A stretch of DNA of 64,000 bases, from contig NZ_JUGU01000001.1 of the NCBI RefSeq assembly GCF_000799465.1, positions 930,001-994,000 on the forward strand, in the 5' to 3' direction. The translations under genes were made by a program, and so were the position numbers. The DNA comes from Psychroserpens sp. Hel_I_66 (GTDB taxonomy: Bacteria > Bacteroidota > Bacteroidia > Flavobacteriales > Flavobacteriaceae). Within the stretch, counting starts at the first letter, position 1, and every line of letters begins with the position of its first letter. Of the stretch, positions 19,017 to 28,022 are shown piece by piece. The notes under the pieces are model-generated. The model searched no databases, was not told the DNA's origin, and saw only the letters and a list, made by a program, of their open reading frames with translations.

Positions 19017-19580
19017 TTACTCTACTACAATAGGAAACGTAACAGAAATATCTGTTTCTCCGCCTGCATTTGCAATATTTCCTTCACTAACACCTTCTGC
19101 ATCTTTGATAGGTTCATGACGCAATGTAATCGTTAAATTACCAGTTCCTGCATCTCCAGTTACTAGTGTAAATGATAAACCGACTGGATTACCATTTTCG
19201 TCCATATCTGCATAAGTTGTATTAACTAGACTACTTGAGAAGAAAAATTGGTGCTCATCATCTTCCTCTTCAATTTCTTCAGTAATGGATCCTGCAGGAT
19301 CTTCAGTTTCATTTAAAAGATCTAAACTACCAGTATAGGTTGTGTTGGCTGCTAAATCAGAAGATACTGATATTATTGCAGCATCTGGACCATCACCATC
19401 TAGATCTCTAAAGCTCATAGTAATTGGTGTCCCTAAACCTGTTGTATTTAATGTTGCAATTAATGTTGTAATCACTTCTTCTTCATTTACTGGTATTGGG
19501 TTAGCGTCATCATCACTTGAACATGCTGTAAATGTGATTGCTAAAATTGCTATTGCTATTATTGATTTTAAATTTTTCAT
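19017..19580 (-). CDS. lipoprotein partner of the TonB receptor
   Basis: This 187-residue lipoprotein (signal ending ITFTAC, then SSDDD) has the acidic post-Cys tail typical of outer-membrane lipoproteins exported to the surface in Bacteroidota. The rest is beta-rich with many Thr, Gly, Asp and Glu residues, including EEIEEEDDEHQFF, which could bind cations. It lies 41 bases after the TonB-dependent receptor and before a strong terminator, so it is the last gene of that operon. I infer a surface-exposed accessory of the receptor; the family name is not certain. Confidence 0.7.
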   Translation of the reverse strand: MKNLKSIIAIAILAITFTACSSDDDANPIPVNEEEVITTLIATLNTTGLGTPITMSFRDLDGDGPDAAIISVSSDLAANTTYTGSLDLLNETEDPAGSITEEIEEEDDEHQFFFSSSLVNTTYADMDENGNPVGLSFTLVTGDAGTGNLTITLRHEPIKDAEGVSEGNIANAGGETDISVTFPIVVE

Positions 19581-19621
19581 TTTTTTAAATTTTGACTGTT
19601 TGTTATTATAAATTGATGTGT

Positions 19622-22021
19622 TTAATAATTTAATTTTAATTGTAATAATATGTTTCGTCCAAGATCATCGGCAAAATATCTTAGTCTGTTTAAATAATTT
19701 CTGTAAGACGTGTTCAAAAGGTTTTGTACACTTAACCCAACATTTAGATTTGTTTTATTGCTTAACGCAAATGTCACATCGCTATTAAAATGTAATAAGT
19801 GATAAGTTGGTGGAGGCGTACTGATATCAACCAAAACAGTTTCATTAGTAGTTGGTATAAATGTTTCAAAATTGTTATTAGGAAATTCATTTTGACGTAA
19901 TACTAATTCACTTTGTATTGATGCATTAAAATTGAGCCATTTTTCATTGTTATACATTACACTATTCACCATTTTATTTGATGGCATGTCAATTAATGGT
20001 CTATTTAAAACCAAATCACGACCTTTTAAAATAGATGATCTATTTTTTAAAGACCAGTTGTTTGATATCTCATAATCAACAGAGAGATCCAACCCCAAAA
20101 GCGATACATTGGTTTGTTTATAACTCCATACAGGGAATGCGCCTCTAATAGTTTGTTCTGTTCCTGAGGGTTCTATGTAAATGAAATCATTCACACGATT
20201 ATAGAACGTTTCAATGTTGAGTGTCAACTTTTCCGAAGAAAAAAGATAAGAGAATGCAAAACGATTAGACGTTTCTTGATCTATTCTCAAATCTCCCAAT
20301 TCTATCCTTGCAGCAGAGTGGTGGAGACCATCACTAAATAACTCCGATGGGTTTGGAGCACGATTAGATAAGCTATAATTAAAGAGAACTGCATGATTGT
20401 CGTTTATCTCATAAGTTGTTCCTGCGGTAGCAGATACATTATGATATTCAAACTTAGGATTGACCAATAATTGCGTGCCTAAATCCTCAATGACCAAATT
20501 TGCAAACTCCACATCATATCCAAGATCTTCCCAACGAGAGGTTCTATAGAATTTTTTAGCATCATAATAATTAAAGTCGTAACGCGCTCCAAAATCTATT
20601 CTTAATTTCTCGTTTATACTGAGATCTGTTATAGCATAAATACCTAAATCATATTTGTCATAATCTGGGATTAGGCGTCTTACTCCGGTATCGGGATTTG
20701 CAAAGTTATTTTGATAATTTGCAGATACTCCAATTTCATATGTATTACCGTGATTACTATCTAATTTCAACGCAGTTTTTACACTGTGCGTTTTCAAATT
20801 GAGATCTATGGCGGGTTTATTTCTGTCATCACCAACTCTAATGTCATACTCCAATCGCTCATTATTTTGAAAATCGTACTGAATATCCATTCTTCCAAAT
20901 TTTTTAAAGCGCTTGTAAAATTCTGCTTTAAAAATTTGATGTGTCACATCTTGTCTTGGCGAATTTATATCGTAACTAAAATCGTCAATAATTAATGGCT
21001 GCTGACTGTTAATTGCATTTACCAAATCTTCAATGTTTCCTATATGCGAAGATCTTAAAATAGCGATTTCATTATTTAAAAAACTGTAAAACACGTTGAA
21101 TCCCTTTTCAAATGTTTTAAATCCACCATTAATAGAAAAGCTTTTAGAATTAAGTCCAGTGTTTGTTAAGCTATAATCTGGAGATTCAAAATCTCCATAA
21201 CGTTTTAGTGTTCCTTGACCAGATACGTACCAGCCTTTGGCATAGGTTTTTGTGAGTTTACTAGATAAACTGTAGCCTCTACCGTTTGACTGTGCACTGG
21301 CAATTGTTTTTCCGAAGAGTGAATCTTTCAAAAATGCACGTTGCGGATTCATAACAACAACACCTCCAATGGCATCACCACCAAAAGCTAATGCTCCAGA
21401 ACCTTTTACGACCGAGATACTTTCTGCGGAATTAATATCAATGTTTGGTGCATGCTCAATTCCCCATTCTTGATCTTGAAGTCTTACACCGTTTGTCATG
21501 ACAATAATTCGACTACTATGCAACCCATTAATAACGGGTTTTACGATTGTATTTCCAGTATTTAATGAGTTTACACCGCTTACTTGTTTTAGTGCATCTC
21601 CCAAACTTCCAGAGCTATATGCCTCTAAATTTTTAGATTTTAATACTGTCTCTTGACTTGAATTGGTTTGCGCTATTGCAGAGGATCCTTTGACATTTAC
21701 TTGTTCTAATTCTTCGATATGATGTTCTAATGTAATATTGTAAACCGTATTACCTTTTACTTCTATATCTAATATTTTAGTTTCACAAGCAATGTGAGAA
21801 ACGGTTACTCTATAGAGTCCGTCACAAAGATTCTCAAATTTAAAATTTCCGTCGAGATCACTAATGGAATAGCTTTTTAGCGACTCTATATAGAGAGAGG
21901 CACCAATAATCTTGCTTCCGTCATGAAAATCGTCGACTGTACCTGTAAGCGTAGAATTGCAATTTTGAGACATTGCAAATACTGAATAGCAAATAGAAAT
22001 GATTGTTATATAAAACTTCAT
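19622..22021 (-). CDS. TonB-dependent outer-membrane receptor
   Basis: The 799-residue receptor begins with a signal peptide and a CarboxypepD_reg-like domain (about 20-110). A plug domain follows with LGDALKQVSGVNSLNTG and RIIVMTNGVRLQDQEWG. The 22-strand barrel comes next and ends in an aromatic C-terminus. The segment NPSELFSDGLHHSAARIELG resembles the corresponding loop of ZnuD-type zinc receptors. With the His-rich small protein immediately upstream, zinc or another transition metal is the most likely cargo, though this is inference. It is the third gene of a four-gene leftward operon. Confidence 0.88.
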   Translation of the reverse strand: MKFYITIISICYSVFAMSQNCNSTLTGTVDDFHDGSKIIGASLYIESLKSYSISDLDGNFKFENLCDGLYRVTVSHIACETKILDIEVKGNTVYNITLEHHIEELEQVNVKGSSAIAQTNSSQETVLKSKNLEAYSSGSLGDALKQVSGVNSLNTGNTIVKPVINGLHSSRIIVMTNGVRLQDQEWGIEHAPNIDINSAESISVVKGSGALAFGGDAIGGVVVMNPQRAFLKDSLFGKTIASAQSNGRGYSLSSKLTKTYAKGWYVSGQGTLKRYGDFESPDYSLTNTGLNSKSFSINGGFKTFEKGFNVFYSFLNNEIAILRSSHIGNIEDLVNAINSQQPLIIDDFSYDINSPRQDVTHQIFKAEFYKRFKKFGRMDIQYDFQNNERLEYDIRVGDDRNKPAIDLNLKTHSVKTALKLDSNHGNTYEIGVSANYQNNFANPDTGVRRLIPDYDKYDLGIYAITDLSINEKLRIDFGARYDFNYYDAKKFYRTSRWEDLGYDVEFANLVIEDLGTQLLVNPKFEYHNVSATAGTTYEINDNHAVLFNYSLSNRAPNPSELFSDGLHHSAARIELGDLRIDQETSNRFAFSYLFSSEKLTLNIETFYNRVNDFIYIEPSGTEQTIRGAFPVWSYKQTNVSLLGLDLSVDYEISNNWSLKNRSSILKGRDLVLNRPLIDMPSNKMVNSVMYNNEKWLNFNASIQSELVLRQNEFPNNNFETFIPTTNETVLVDISTPPPTYHLLHFNSDVTFALSNKTNLNVGLSVQNLLNTSYRNYLNRLRYFADDLGRNILLQLKLNY

Positions 22022-22060
22022 TCAATTTTTATTTAATTTAAATACTCTTAATATGGATAT

Positions 22061-22399
22061 CTAAACTAAATATGGAGGTCCTCGCAGAGAAAAAGATAAG
22101 GACCGATGATTTTTTAAAAAACAATAATTAGAATTAATAAGTTGCTTAGTAAATTCTTGAAAGACAAGCTCACTATGATTTTCTAAGCTAATAAAATGGT
22201 TGAACGCTGTAAATTTATAAAGATCACAATGTAAATCTTTATTATGGAAATGAGATTCTTGTTGGTCATCAACACATATATCATGGTGGTGATCTTCAAA
22301 AATAAATGTAGATTTTACAACTATAGGCATCATCAAAAGCACTACTGTAAGTAATGTGAAGTACCTTAATATAGAATGTAAGTTTTGTTGTTGCATCAA
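22061..22399 (-). CDS. His-rich small exported protein
   Basis: This 112-residue protein has one N-terminal hydrophobic segment (about 12-31). A cluster of metal-binding residues follows (EDHHHDICVDDQQESHFHN then KDLHCDLY), with seven His and two Cys in about 30 residues. It is probably periplasmic and binds a transition metal. Its start overlaps the stop of the DUF6787 gene by 4 bases, and the TonB receptor gene follows by 39 bases. Such His-rich proteins next to TonB receptors suggest metal delivery or sensing. Confidence 0.72.
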   Translation of the reverse strand: MMQQQNLHSILRYFTLLTVVLLMMPIVVKSTFIFEDHHHDICVDDQQESHFHNKDLHCDLYKFTAFNHFISLENHSELVFQEFTKQLINSNYCFLKNHRSLSFSLRGPPYLV

Positions 22400-22893
22400 T
22401 CTAAAAATCTCCCCAGTCCAAATCGCCTGAGCATTTTTTTCTCAAACTCCCAGAAAAATTTGAATTGGCCAAATAACCAACCAAAGCTTACTAAAAGTAT
22501 TTGATAGAAAATTAGGCCAATGATAATGAATAATACCCAATATAGAATAGGGTTTAAGTTTTCTTTAGTAATTCCCAACGCTTTAATTATGGGTCTTCCT
22601 ATAAGCATTGAAGATGAACCTGTAATTGCAAACACAATAAAAATCCTGATCATTTCCCATCTAAAATCAACCATCCATTTGTGCTCTAATTTTTTAAAGA
22701 TGAATAACGTTAGCTTTAATAATGCAATAAATACAACAACAGATAACAAGATAGTTACAAAAACAGTATATGACTTTGTAAATAAAAGAGCAAGTTTATA
22801 GCTGCTGTAAGCTAATCCTGTAATTCCCAAAAAAGGAAAGAGTAGTTGCCAGTTTTCTTGAATCTCCCAACGGGTTTTAAATGATTTGAGCAT
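22396..22893 (-). CDS. DUF6787 membrane protein
   Basis: The 165-residue protein has four membrane helices (about 16-38, 42-65, 82-102 and 116-142). Conserved TRWEIQENWQLLFPFLG at the N-terminus and FGQFKFFWEFEKKMLRRFG at the C-terminus identify the DUF6787 family of Bacteroidota. Function is unknown. It is the first gene of the operon with the His-rich protein and the TonB receptor, behind a recognisable promoter. Confidence 0.78.
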   Translation of the reverse strand: MLKSFKTRWEIQENWQLLFPFLGITGLAYSSYKLALLFTKSYTVFVTILLSVVVFIALLKLTLFIFKKLEHKWMVDFRWEMIRIFIVFAITGSSSMLIGRPIIKALGITKENLNPILYWVLFIIIGLIFYQILLVSFGWLFGQFKFFWEFEKKMLRRFGLGRFLD

Positions 22894-22910
22894 AGCTTGG
22901 TTTTGCCATG

Positions 22911-22938
22911 CAAAGATAATTTAAATTCTAGGAACAAA
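22911..22938 (-). promoter_or_regulatory. promoter of the DUF6787/TonB operon
   Basis: On the minus strand TTTG (22938-22935) lies 16 bases before TATCTTTG (22918-22911), matching the Bacteroidota pattern with slightly short spacing. The transcript would start near 22904, giving a leader of about ten bases. The -33 region lies inside the end of the upstream DUF6146 gene. Confidence 0.6.
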
Positions 22939-23352
22939 AGAGGATAATCTTTGTTTGTAAGTTAATTGGAAATAAGTGAAATAGTTAAATAACTTGTAAT
23001 TAACATCATAACCATAATCGATATTTTGGTTATAATCAATGCGCATTTCGTAAAGATTTGGATCAAATTGTTGGGGCTGCAATACTCGATTGTTCCATTC
23101 TATGACCATAACCCTATTTCTAGCTTCCATATAATTTTGTGAATAGTATCCTTCTGGTCTTGCAATAGATGCTAGCCAAGAATTGAAGCCAGGCTCTATT
23201 ATGATTATTTCATATTCAATGTCATCATTGGCGATTCTTACAATATCATCTTCAGGTATTTCTGAAATTGGTATGTCGTTAGAGTTCGTTTTTGAAGTAC
23301 CACAACTCAATGTGATCAAGGCGATAAATAATAATTGAAAAATACGTTTCAT
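22921..23352 (-). CDS. DUF6146 lipoprotein
   Basis: The 143-residue protein has a lipoprotein signal (LITLSCGTSK) and the DUF6146 signature segment around FNSWLASIARPEGYYSQNYMEARN, then VIEWNNRVLQPQQFDPNLYE. It is a widespread Bacteroidota lipoprotein of unknown role. The frame extends to 23385, but ATG at 23352 directly precedes the signal peptide and is the better start. It lies just upstream of the DUF6787 operon. Confidence 0.78.
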   Translation of the reverse strand: MKRIFQLLFIALITLSCGTSKTNSNDIPISEIPEDDIVRIANDDIEYEIIIIEPGFNSWLASIARPEGYYSQNYMEARNRVMVIEWNNRVLQPQQFDPNLYEMRIDYNQNIDYGYDVNYKLFNYFTYFQLTYKQRLSSFVPRI

Positions 23353-23508
23353 TGCTTTTTTATAGTTTAAAGTTACAAAAATCATTCCGAAGGAAAATCC
23401 ATCAAAATGTCATTTTTTTTTAAGAATTACCTCAAAAGTATAATAGAGTACAGCAACTTAAAAGCTAGAATGAGTAAAAGGGCTCTATGAGTGAGCCAAT
23501 GCTATTTA

Positions 23509-23670
23509 TTAGTCTTTATCTGGGATATTAGCACCACGATCTTTCCTGTCTTCATCTTGTTTACCGTATTGATTAAAGTGGTCTTTCTTTTGGGCACCTT
23601 TCTCATCTGTAGCATTTTGGTGCAAAAATTTCTCGTGTTCTGATTTTGGATTTTCTCTATCTTTTGACAT
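23509..23670 (-). CDS. small very hydrophilic protein (53 residues)
   Basis: This short frame encodes 53 residues starting MSKDRENPKSEHEKFL and ending RGANIPDKD. It is rich in Lys, Asp, Glu, Gln and Asn, lacks any hydrophobic core and has no Cys. The composition resembles small general-stress or desiccation-type proteins that are intrinsically disordered. No family is claimed. The codon pattern is coherent, and the frame is the only sensible one in a 550-base gap between DUF6146 and DUF937 genes. No clear promoter box is seen. Confidence 0.6.
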   Translation of the reverse strand: MSKDRENPKSEHEKFLHQNATDEKGAQKKDHFNQYGKQDEDRKDRGANIPDKD

Positions 23671-23851
23671 GATTTTTATGTATTAAAGTTATTATCATAA
23701 GATACTATTATGAAATTCAAATAGTTAATCGAATTACTTTAAAAATTAACTCAAATGTGTAAATTATTATTTCTTCGGAATATATCCGAAAGTTAAAATT
23801 GCAGGTTTACATTGAAAGGAGAACTTTATAATTAGTCAAATTTCAGAAAAC

Positions 23852-23887
23852 AAAAAAAAAGCCAAACATCTAGTTTGGCTTTTTTTA
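23852..23887. terminator. bidirectional intrinsic terminator
   Basis: A seven-base GC-containing stem (23861-23867 with 23873-23879, loop of 5) extends through A/T runs on both sides. It lies 18 bases after the stop of the DUF937 gene and terminates it on the minus strand. Confidence 0.85.
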
Positions 23888-23904
23888 TGACTTAATACTA
23901 TTTT

Positions 23905-24540
23905 TTATTTTCCAAAAATACCTCCTAGCAAACCGCCAAGACCGCCTTTCTTTTTAGCGCTTCCCAAAACCATTCCTGCAACATCATCAATAACACTACC
24001 ATCACCATCTGCATCTAAAATTTTTTCTAAGAAACTTTGTTCTTGTTTAGCACTGCTTCCTCCAAGAAGTCCACCAAGTAATCCTCCTAAATCATTTGAT
24101 GAACTTACATTTTTTTGTTGTGCCTGTTTTCCTAAAACACCCATTAATATTGGTGCAGCAACTTTAAGTATATTGGCTACAGATGCCATATCTAAACCAG
24201 ACTTTTCACCTATGATTTTTTCAACACCTTGTCTTTTAGTTCCTAAGACGTGTCCTAAAATTTTATCACCATCATCTTTCACATCCTCATCAACTCCGCC
24301 TCCAAATAAACCACCAAGGTTATCTAAAATGCTGCCATCGTGCTTTCCTTTAAGAGCTCCCATCAAGCCTTCTGCGCCTTGAGGTGTAGAAGCATTTCTT
24401 TCCATAGCTTTCATTAATACTGGCAAAGCCATTGTTAGAACGCTACTTGTTTTGTCTTGATCTGTTCCTGTTGAACCAGAAACACCGCTAATAATTGTTT
24501 TACCTAGGTCACTGTTTAATAAGTCTAAAATACCTGCCAT
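23905..24540 (-). CDS. DUF937 domain protein
   Basis: The 211-residue protein begins MAGILDLLNSDLGKTIISGVS and contains a DUF937 domain (YidB-like) with repeated Gly/Leu-rich segments such as GGLLGGLLGG and GGLGGLLGGIFG. A DADGDGSVIDD segment looks like a calcium-binding loop. No signal peptide is present. It is transcribed after serA but with a terminator in between, so it is a separate unit. Role unknown. Confidence 0.8.
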   Translation of the reverse strand: MAGILDLLNSDLGKTIISGVSGSTGTDQDKTSSVLTMALPVLMKAMERNASTPQGAEGLMGALKGKHDGSILDNLGGLFGGGVDEDVKDDGDKILGHVLGTKRQGVEKIIGEKSGLDMASVANILKVAAPILMGVLGKQAQQKNVSSSNDLGGLLGGLLGGSSAKQEQSFLEKILDADGDGSVIDDVAGMVLGSAKKKGGLGGLLGGIFGK

Positions 24541-24583
24541 AATTTTTTATAATAAGATTAGTTAATTAGACTTTCAATGTACA

Positions 24584-24613
24584 AAAAAAAGTCCTCACAT
24601 AAGTTAGGACTCC
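24584..24613 (-). terminator. intrinsic terminator of the serC-serA unit
   Basis: The inverted repeat AAGTCCT / AGGACT (stem about 24589-24595 with 24606-24611) is followed by eight T on the minus strand. It lies 35 bases after the serA stop codon. Confidence 0.8.
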
Positions 24614-24647
24614 TTTTTTTTGTTTATGTCACAATTATTGTGATATT

Positions 24648-25598
24648 TTATTTTAAGATACTAATAATTTGTTCTGCCAACTCTGTACCTATTCTATCTT
24701 GTGCTTCGTTTGTAGCTGCTCCAGTATGTGGCGTAAGGGAAAGAGCAGGATTCATTAATAATTGAATTTCTGGATTAGGTTCTTTTTCATACACATCCAA
24801 TGCAGCTCCAGATACTTTGCCACTTTTGATAGCTTTTACAAGTGCTACTTCATTGATTACACCACCTCTCGCAGCATTTGCCAAAATTACACCATCTTTC
24901 ATTTGGTTGAATTCGGCTTCATCAATGACATAACCTTTTTGTGCAGGTACGTGAAGTGTTAAAAAATCTGACTGTTTCAAAACCTCTTCTTTTGAAATTG
25001 TCTTTATCTCAAAATTGACTTTCTGTCCATCAAAGAAGTCTAATTCTAGATTAGCATTTTCCATAAAAGGATCAAATGCAACAACTTTCATACCAGCACC
25101 TAATGCCACTTTTGCAGTAGCTTGACCAATACGTCCAAAGCCTAAAACCCCTAAAGTTTTACCTTTAAGTTCTGTTCCCTTAGCATATGCTTTCTTTAAA
25201 CCTTTGAAGTTTTGATCACCTTCTAGTGGCATATCGCGATTTGAATTATGTAAGTAACGTGCCAATCCGTAGAAATGACCAAAAACTAACTCTGCGACAG
25301 AATGTGATGATGCTGCAGGTGTATTAATTACATGCAAACCTTTGCTACGAGCATAGTCTACATCAATATTGTCCATACCAACACCTCCACGACCAATAAT
25401 TTTTAGGCTAGGGCAGTTGTCTATTATATTTTTTCTAACGGTTGTTGCACTTCGCACCAATAGAACATTTATATTGTTTTCGTTGATATAATTTTCTAAT
25501 TGCTCTTGAGCCACTGTGGTTGTAATAACCTCAAATCCTCCTTTTTCTAAAGCGTCAATTCCGCTTTGTGAAACTCCGTCGTTTGCTAATACTTTCAT
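24648..25598 (-). CDS. serA: D-3-phosphoglycerate dehydrogenase
   Basis: This enzyme oxidises 3-phosphoglycerate to 3-phosphohydroxypyruvate, the first step of serine synthesis. The 316-residue protein shows the NAD-binding GFGRIG, the catalytic Arg in NAARGGVI, Glu in EKEPNP and His in TPHTGAAT. It is the short type without the C-terminal ACT domain, so feedback by serine through that domain is absent. It follows serC by 121 bases on the same strand, and a terminator closes the unit. Confidence 0.9.
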   Translation of the reverse strand: MKVLANDGVSQSGIDALEKGGFEVITTTVAQEQLENYINENNINVLLVRSATTVRKNIIDNCPSLKIIGRGGVGMDNIDVDYARSKGLHVINTPAASSHSVAELVFGHFYGLARYLHNSNRDMPLEGDQNFKGLKKAYAKGTELKGKTLGVLGFGRIGQATAKVALGAGMKVVAFDPFMENANLELDFFDGQKVNFEIKTISKEEVLKQSDFLTLHVPAQKGYVIDEAEFNQMKDGVILANAARGGVINEVALVKAIKSGKVSGAALDVYEKEPNPEIQLLMNPALSLTPHTGAATNEAQDRIGTELAEQIISILK

Positions 25599-25719
25599 GA
25601 ATATTTGTTTTTGTTTCCTGTAAAATGGAAATCTTTTACTGTTTATGTTCTTACAATAGCAAGAATTTTATTTTTCATCATTTCCGAAGAAATAAATTAA
25701 GATAATTGTTGGGGATTCT

Positions 25720-26781
25720 CTAGGCCTTGCGCTCTAATTCACTCATCACATCTACTAAAACACCTACACTTTCTAAAGATAGTGCGTTGTACATTGATGC
25801 TCTGTATCCTCCAACACTTCTGTGTCCGTTTAACCCGTTGATTCCCGCTTCTTTAACCATGGTTTCAAAAGTTTCCTTTAAATCTTCATTGGCCAATGTG
25901 AACGTTGCATTCATTGTTGAGCGATCTGCTTTTGTTGCGAATCCATTGAATAGTGGGTTAAGGTCAATTTCAGAATAAATCAATTGCGCTTTTTTGTCAT
26001 TTTCTTTTTCTATCGCTGCAATACCTCCTAAATCTTTTAACCATTCTAAGGTCAACATTGAGGTGTAAATAGCAAAAACAGGAGGTGTATTGAACATGCT
26101 TCCTTTGCTGATATGGACTTTATAATCCATCATAGAAGGAATTTTTCTTGACACTTTACCTAATACATCTTCTTTAACGACAACCAACGTTGCTCCTGCA
26201 GGACCCATATTTTTTTGAGCTCCAGCATAAATGATATCAAATTTTGAGAAATCAATGTCACGCGAAAAAATATCGCTACTCATATCACAAATCATCGGGA
26301 CAGGAGAATTTGGGAATTCTTTCATTTGTGTACCAAAAATAGTATTGTTGGATGTACAGTGAAAATAATCGTAATCTGCTGGGATATCATATCCTTTTGG
26401 GATATAGTTGTAATTGGCTTCTTTAGACGATGCTACTTCGTAAACATCATCATAGATTCTAGCTTCTTTAATTGCTTTATCACTCCAAGTGCCAGTATTT
26501 AAATATCCAGCACGTTTTTCTAGCATATTTAAGGCAACCATTAAAAATTGAGTACTTGCTCCACCTTGTAAAAAAAGTGCTTTATAACCTTTACCTTCAA
26601 GACCTAAAAGCTCCAAAGACAAGGCTCTGGCTTTTTCCATAACATCAACAAAAGGCTTACTTCTGTGTGAGATTTCTAGTAATGATAATCCGTTATCAAA
26701 ATTAATTATAGCTTCTGAAGCTTTTTGAAGAACGCTACCTGGTAAAACACAAGGTCCTGCGCTAAAGTTATGTCTTTTCAT
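25720..26781 (-). CDS. serC: phosphoserine aminotransferase
   Basis: This PLP enzyme (353 residues) converts phosphohydroxypyruvate and glutamate to phosphoserine, the second step of serine synthesis. It opens with the family signature NFSAGPCVLP. GGASTQF binds the phosphate, and the PLP Lys lies in YAGAQKNMGPAG. HRSVGGYRASMYN is the conserved C-terminal block. A perfect 8-bp hairpin lies in its leader at 26797-26817. serA follows downstream; the third enzyme, SerB, is not in the window. Confidence 0.95.
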   Translation of the reverse strand: MKRHNFSAGPCVLPGSVLQKASEAIINFDNGLSLLEISHRSKPFVDVMEKARALSLELLGLEGKGYKALFLQGGASTQFLMVALNMLEKRAGYLNTGTWSDKAIKEARIYDDVYEVASSKEANYNYIPKGYDIPADYDYFHCTSNNTIFGTQMKEFPNSPVPMICDMSSDIFSRDIDFSKFDIIYAGAQKNMGPAGATLVVVKEDVLGKVSRKIPSMMDYKVHISKGSMFNTPPVFAIYTSMLTLEWLKDLGGIAAIEKENDKKAQLIYSEIDLNPLFNGFATKADRSTMNATFTLANEDLKETFETMVKEAGINGLNGHRSVGGYRASMYNALSLESVGVLVDVMSELERKA

Positions 26782-26796
26782 GAAAGTATATTTTTA

Positions 26797-26817
26797 ATTC
26801 CTGGAGCATCCAGGAAT
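26797..26817 (-). promoter_or_regulatory. hairpin in the serC leader
   Basis: ATTCCTGG and its exact complement CCAGGAAT are separated by 5 bases, 16 bases upstream of the serC start codon. No T-run follows on either strand, so it does not look like a simple terminator of the upstream reductase gene. It may affect serC translation or stability. Confidence 0.4.
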
Positions 26818-26885
26818 CTATTTAAATTGTTCTTTACAAAGGTGGTAAATTCTAAAAAAAAAAATATTAAGATTATGATAATTTA

Positions 26886-27947
26886 TTAACAGATTTTCAA
26901 CGAAAACGTAATAGTATCAACATTATCTGCATAATCCCAAAGGTTTGGTAACTGGGTTTGTCCAAATTTAATTTCGTCATCTCTAAATCCGTTAGAAACG
27001 ACACATTGAATCGCATCATTTTTATAGCTCAACGTCTTCTTCAATTTTTCTTCGGAGTCATAGTACTCGTAAAACACAGTAGCGATAGGAGAGGAGAAAC
27101 TTTCATCTTCTTTGATCATTAGAAAACCGTTTTCCAGCATTTCAAACATACTCATCAAATAGACAGCCTTGTTATAATCGTAGTTGTTGGCGTATTTATT
27201 TTGGTGGATTATTGGGTTCCAGTGGTACATGGCCTTGAAGAATTTCTGAAAGTCATAATCCCTTGGCACAAATAACTTCGAGACGTTCCTGCAGCCCAAA
27301 CCGTAGTATCTAAATATATCTTCGGAAAGTGCTACCAATTCATCTTCGGTTTCCTTACCTGTTAGAATAGCTACAGAATTTCGGTTCTTTCTAATAACTG
27401 AAGGTTTATCTCTAAAATAATACTCAAAATATCGGGCTGTATTATCGCTACCTGTAGCAATGACTGCGTCAAAATTTTCTAATTTTTCTTCTGTAAAAGA
27501 GATGCGACCCTTAAATTCTGGTTCTACATGCTCTAAGTATTTTGCTAAAAAAGGAAGTAAATGTTTATCGTTAGAGGATTGTTTGACCAATACTTTTTGA
27601 CCAGAGATTAACACCGAAATAAAGTCGTGAAAACCAACTAGCGGAATATTTCCTGCCATTACAATGGCAATGGTTTTTAAACTTTCGGTATTGAACTCAT
27701 ACTTTGATAACCACTTGTTGATATTGCTGTTTGTTAATTGGTTAGACCATCCATTTAAAGCAAAAACTACATTCTCTTTGTTGAACCATCCATTATGTTC
27801 TTTCGCTAGTTTTATTTGGTGTTTGAATCCGTCAAAAAATAAATCATTATGTGCTATATGGTCTTTTTTCTCAAAACTTTCCGAAGAAAACTGACTTAAA
27901 AAATCTCCTAATTTTACAAATGCGTTAATTCTTTGTTGTAAATCCAT
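26886..27947 (-). CDS. acyl-CoA reductase (LuxC-like)
   Basis: This 353-residue protein belongs to the LuxC/acyl-CoA reductase branch of the aldehyde dehydrogenase superfamily, which reduces acyl-CoA or acyl thioesters to aldehydes with NADPH. Visible blocks are [15 protein letters not shown], the nucleotide region [15 protein letters not shown] and the active-site Cys in [15 protein letters not shown]. It precedes serC and is divergent from the ferredoxin gene with only 75 bases between starts. The gene neighbourhood links it to redox and serine metabolism, but the true substrate is unknown. Confidence 0.82.
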   Translation of the reverse strand: MDLQQRINAFVKLGDFLSQFSSESFEKKDHIAHNDLFFDGFKHQIKLAKEHNGWFNKENVVFALNGWSNQLTNSNINKWLSKYEFNTESLKTIAIVMAGNIPLVGFHDFISVLISGQKVLVKQSSNDKHLLPFLAKYLEHVEPEFKGRISFTEEKLENFDAVIATGSDNTARYFEYYFRDKPSVIRKNRNSVAILTGKETEDELVALSEDIFRYYGLGCRNVSKLFVPRDYDFQKFFKAMYHWNPIIHQNKYANNYDYNKAVYLMSMFEMLENGFLMIKEDESFSSPIATVFYEYYDSEEKLKKTLSYKNDAIQCVVSNGFRDDEIKFGQTQLPNLWDYADNVDTITFSLKIC

Positions 27948-27953
27948 GTTGGG

Positions 27954-27985
27954 TTTGGTTATACGATGTTTTGGCTTTATTTTTG
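27954..27985 (+). promoter_or_regulatory. promoter of the ferredoxin gene
   Basis: TTTG at 27954-27957 is separated by 20 bases from TATTTTTG at 27978-27985, a complete Bacteroidota promoter. The transcript would start near 27992 and reach the ATG at 28023. A longer frame starting at 27966 would overlap this promoter and is rejected. Confidence 0.7.
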
Positions 27986-27990
27986 CAATG

Positions 27991-27998
27991 CAAATTTA
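27991..27998 (-). promoter_or_regulatory. -7 element for the acyl-CoA reductase gene
   Basis: Minus-strand TAAATTTG matches TAnnTTTG and would start a transcript near 27984, 37 bases before the reductase ATG. It lies only 5 bases from the plus-strand -7 box of the ferredoxin promoter, so the two promoters overlap back to back. Confidence 0.5.
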
Positions 27999-28022
27999 CG
28001 CAAACAAAAACTAAATATTACT

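Noticed and set aside
23481..23497. Weak GGCTC/GAGCC hairpin after the 53-residue gene
   Set aside because: Stem of only five bases and a poor T-run; not enough for a terminator call.
27966..28022. Longer ferredoxin start with 19 extra residues
   Set aside because: It would overlap the -7 box of the promoter at 27954-27985, and the extra residues have no family support.
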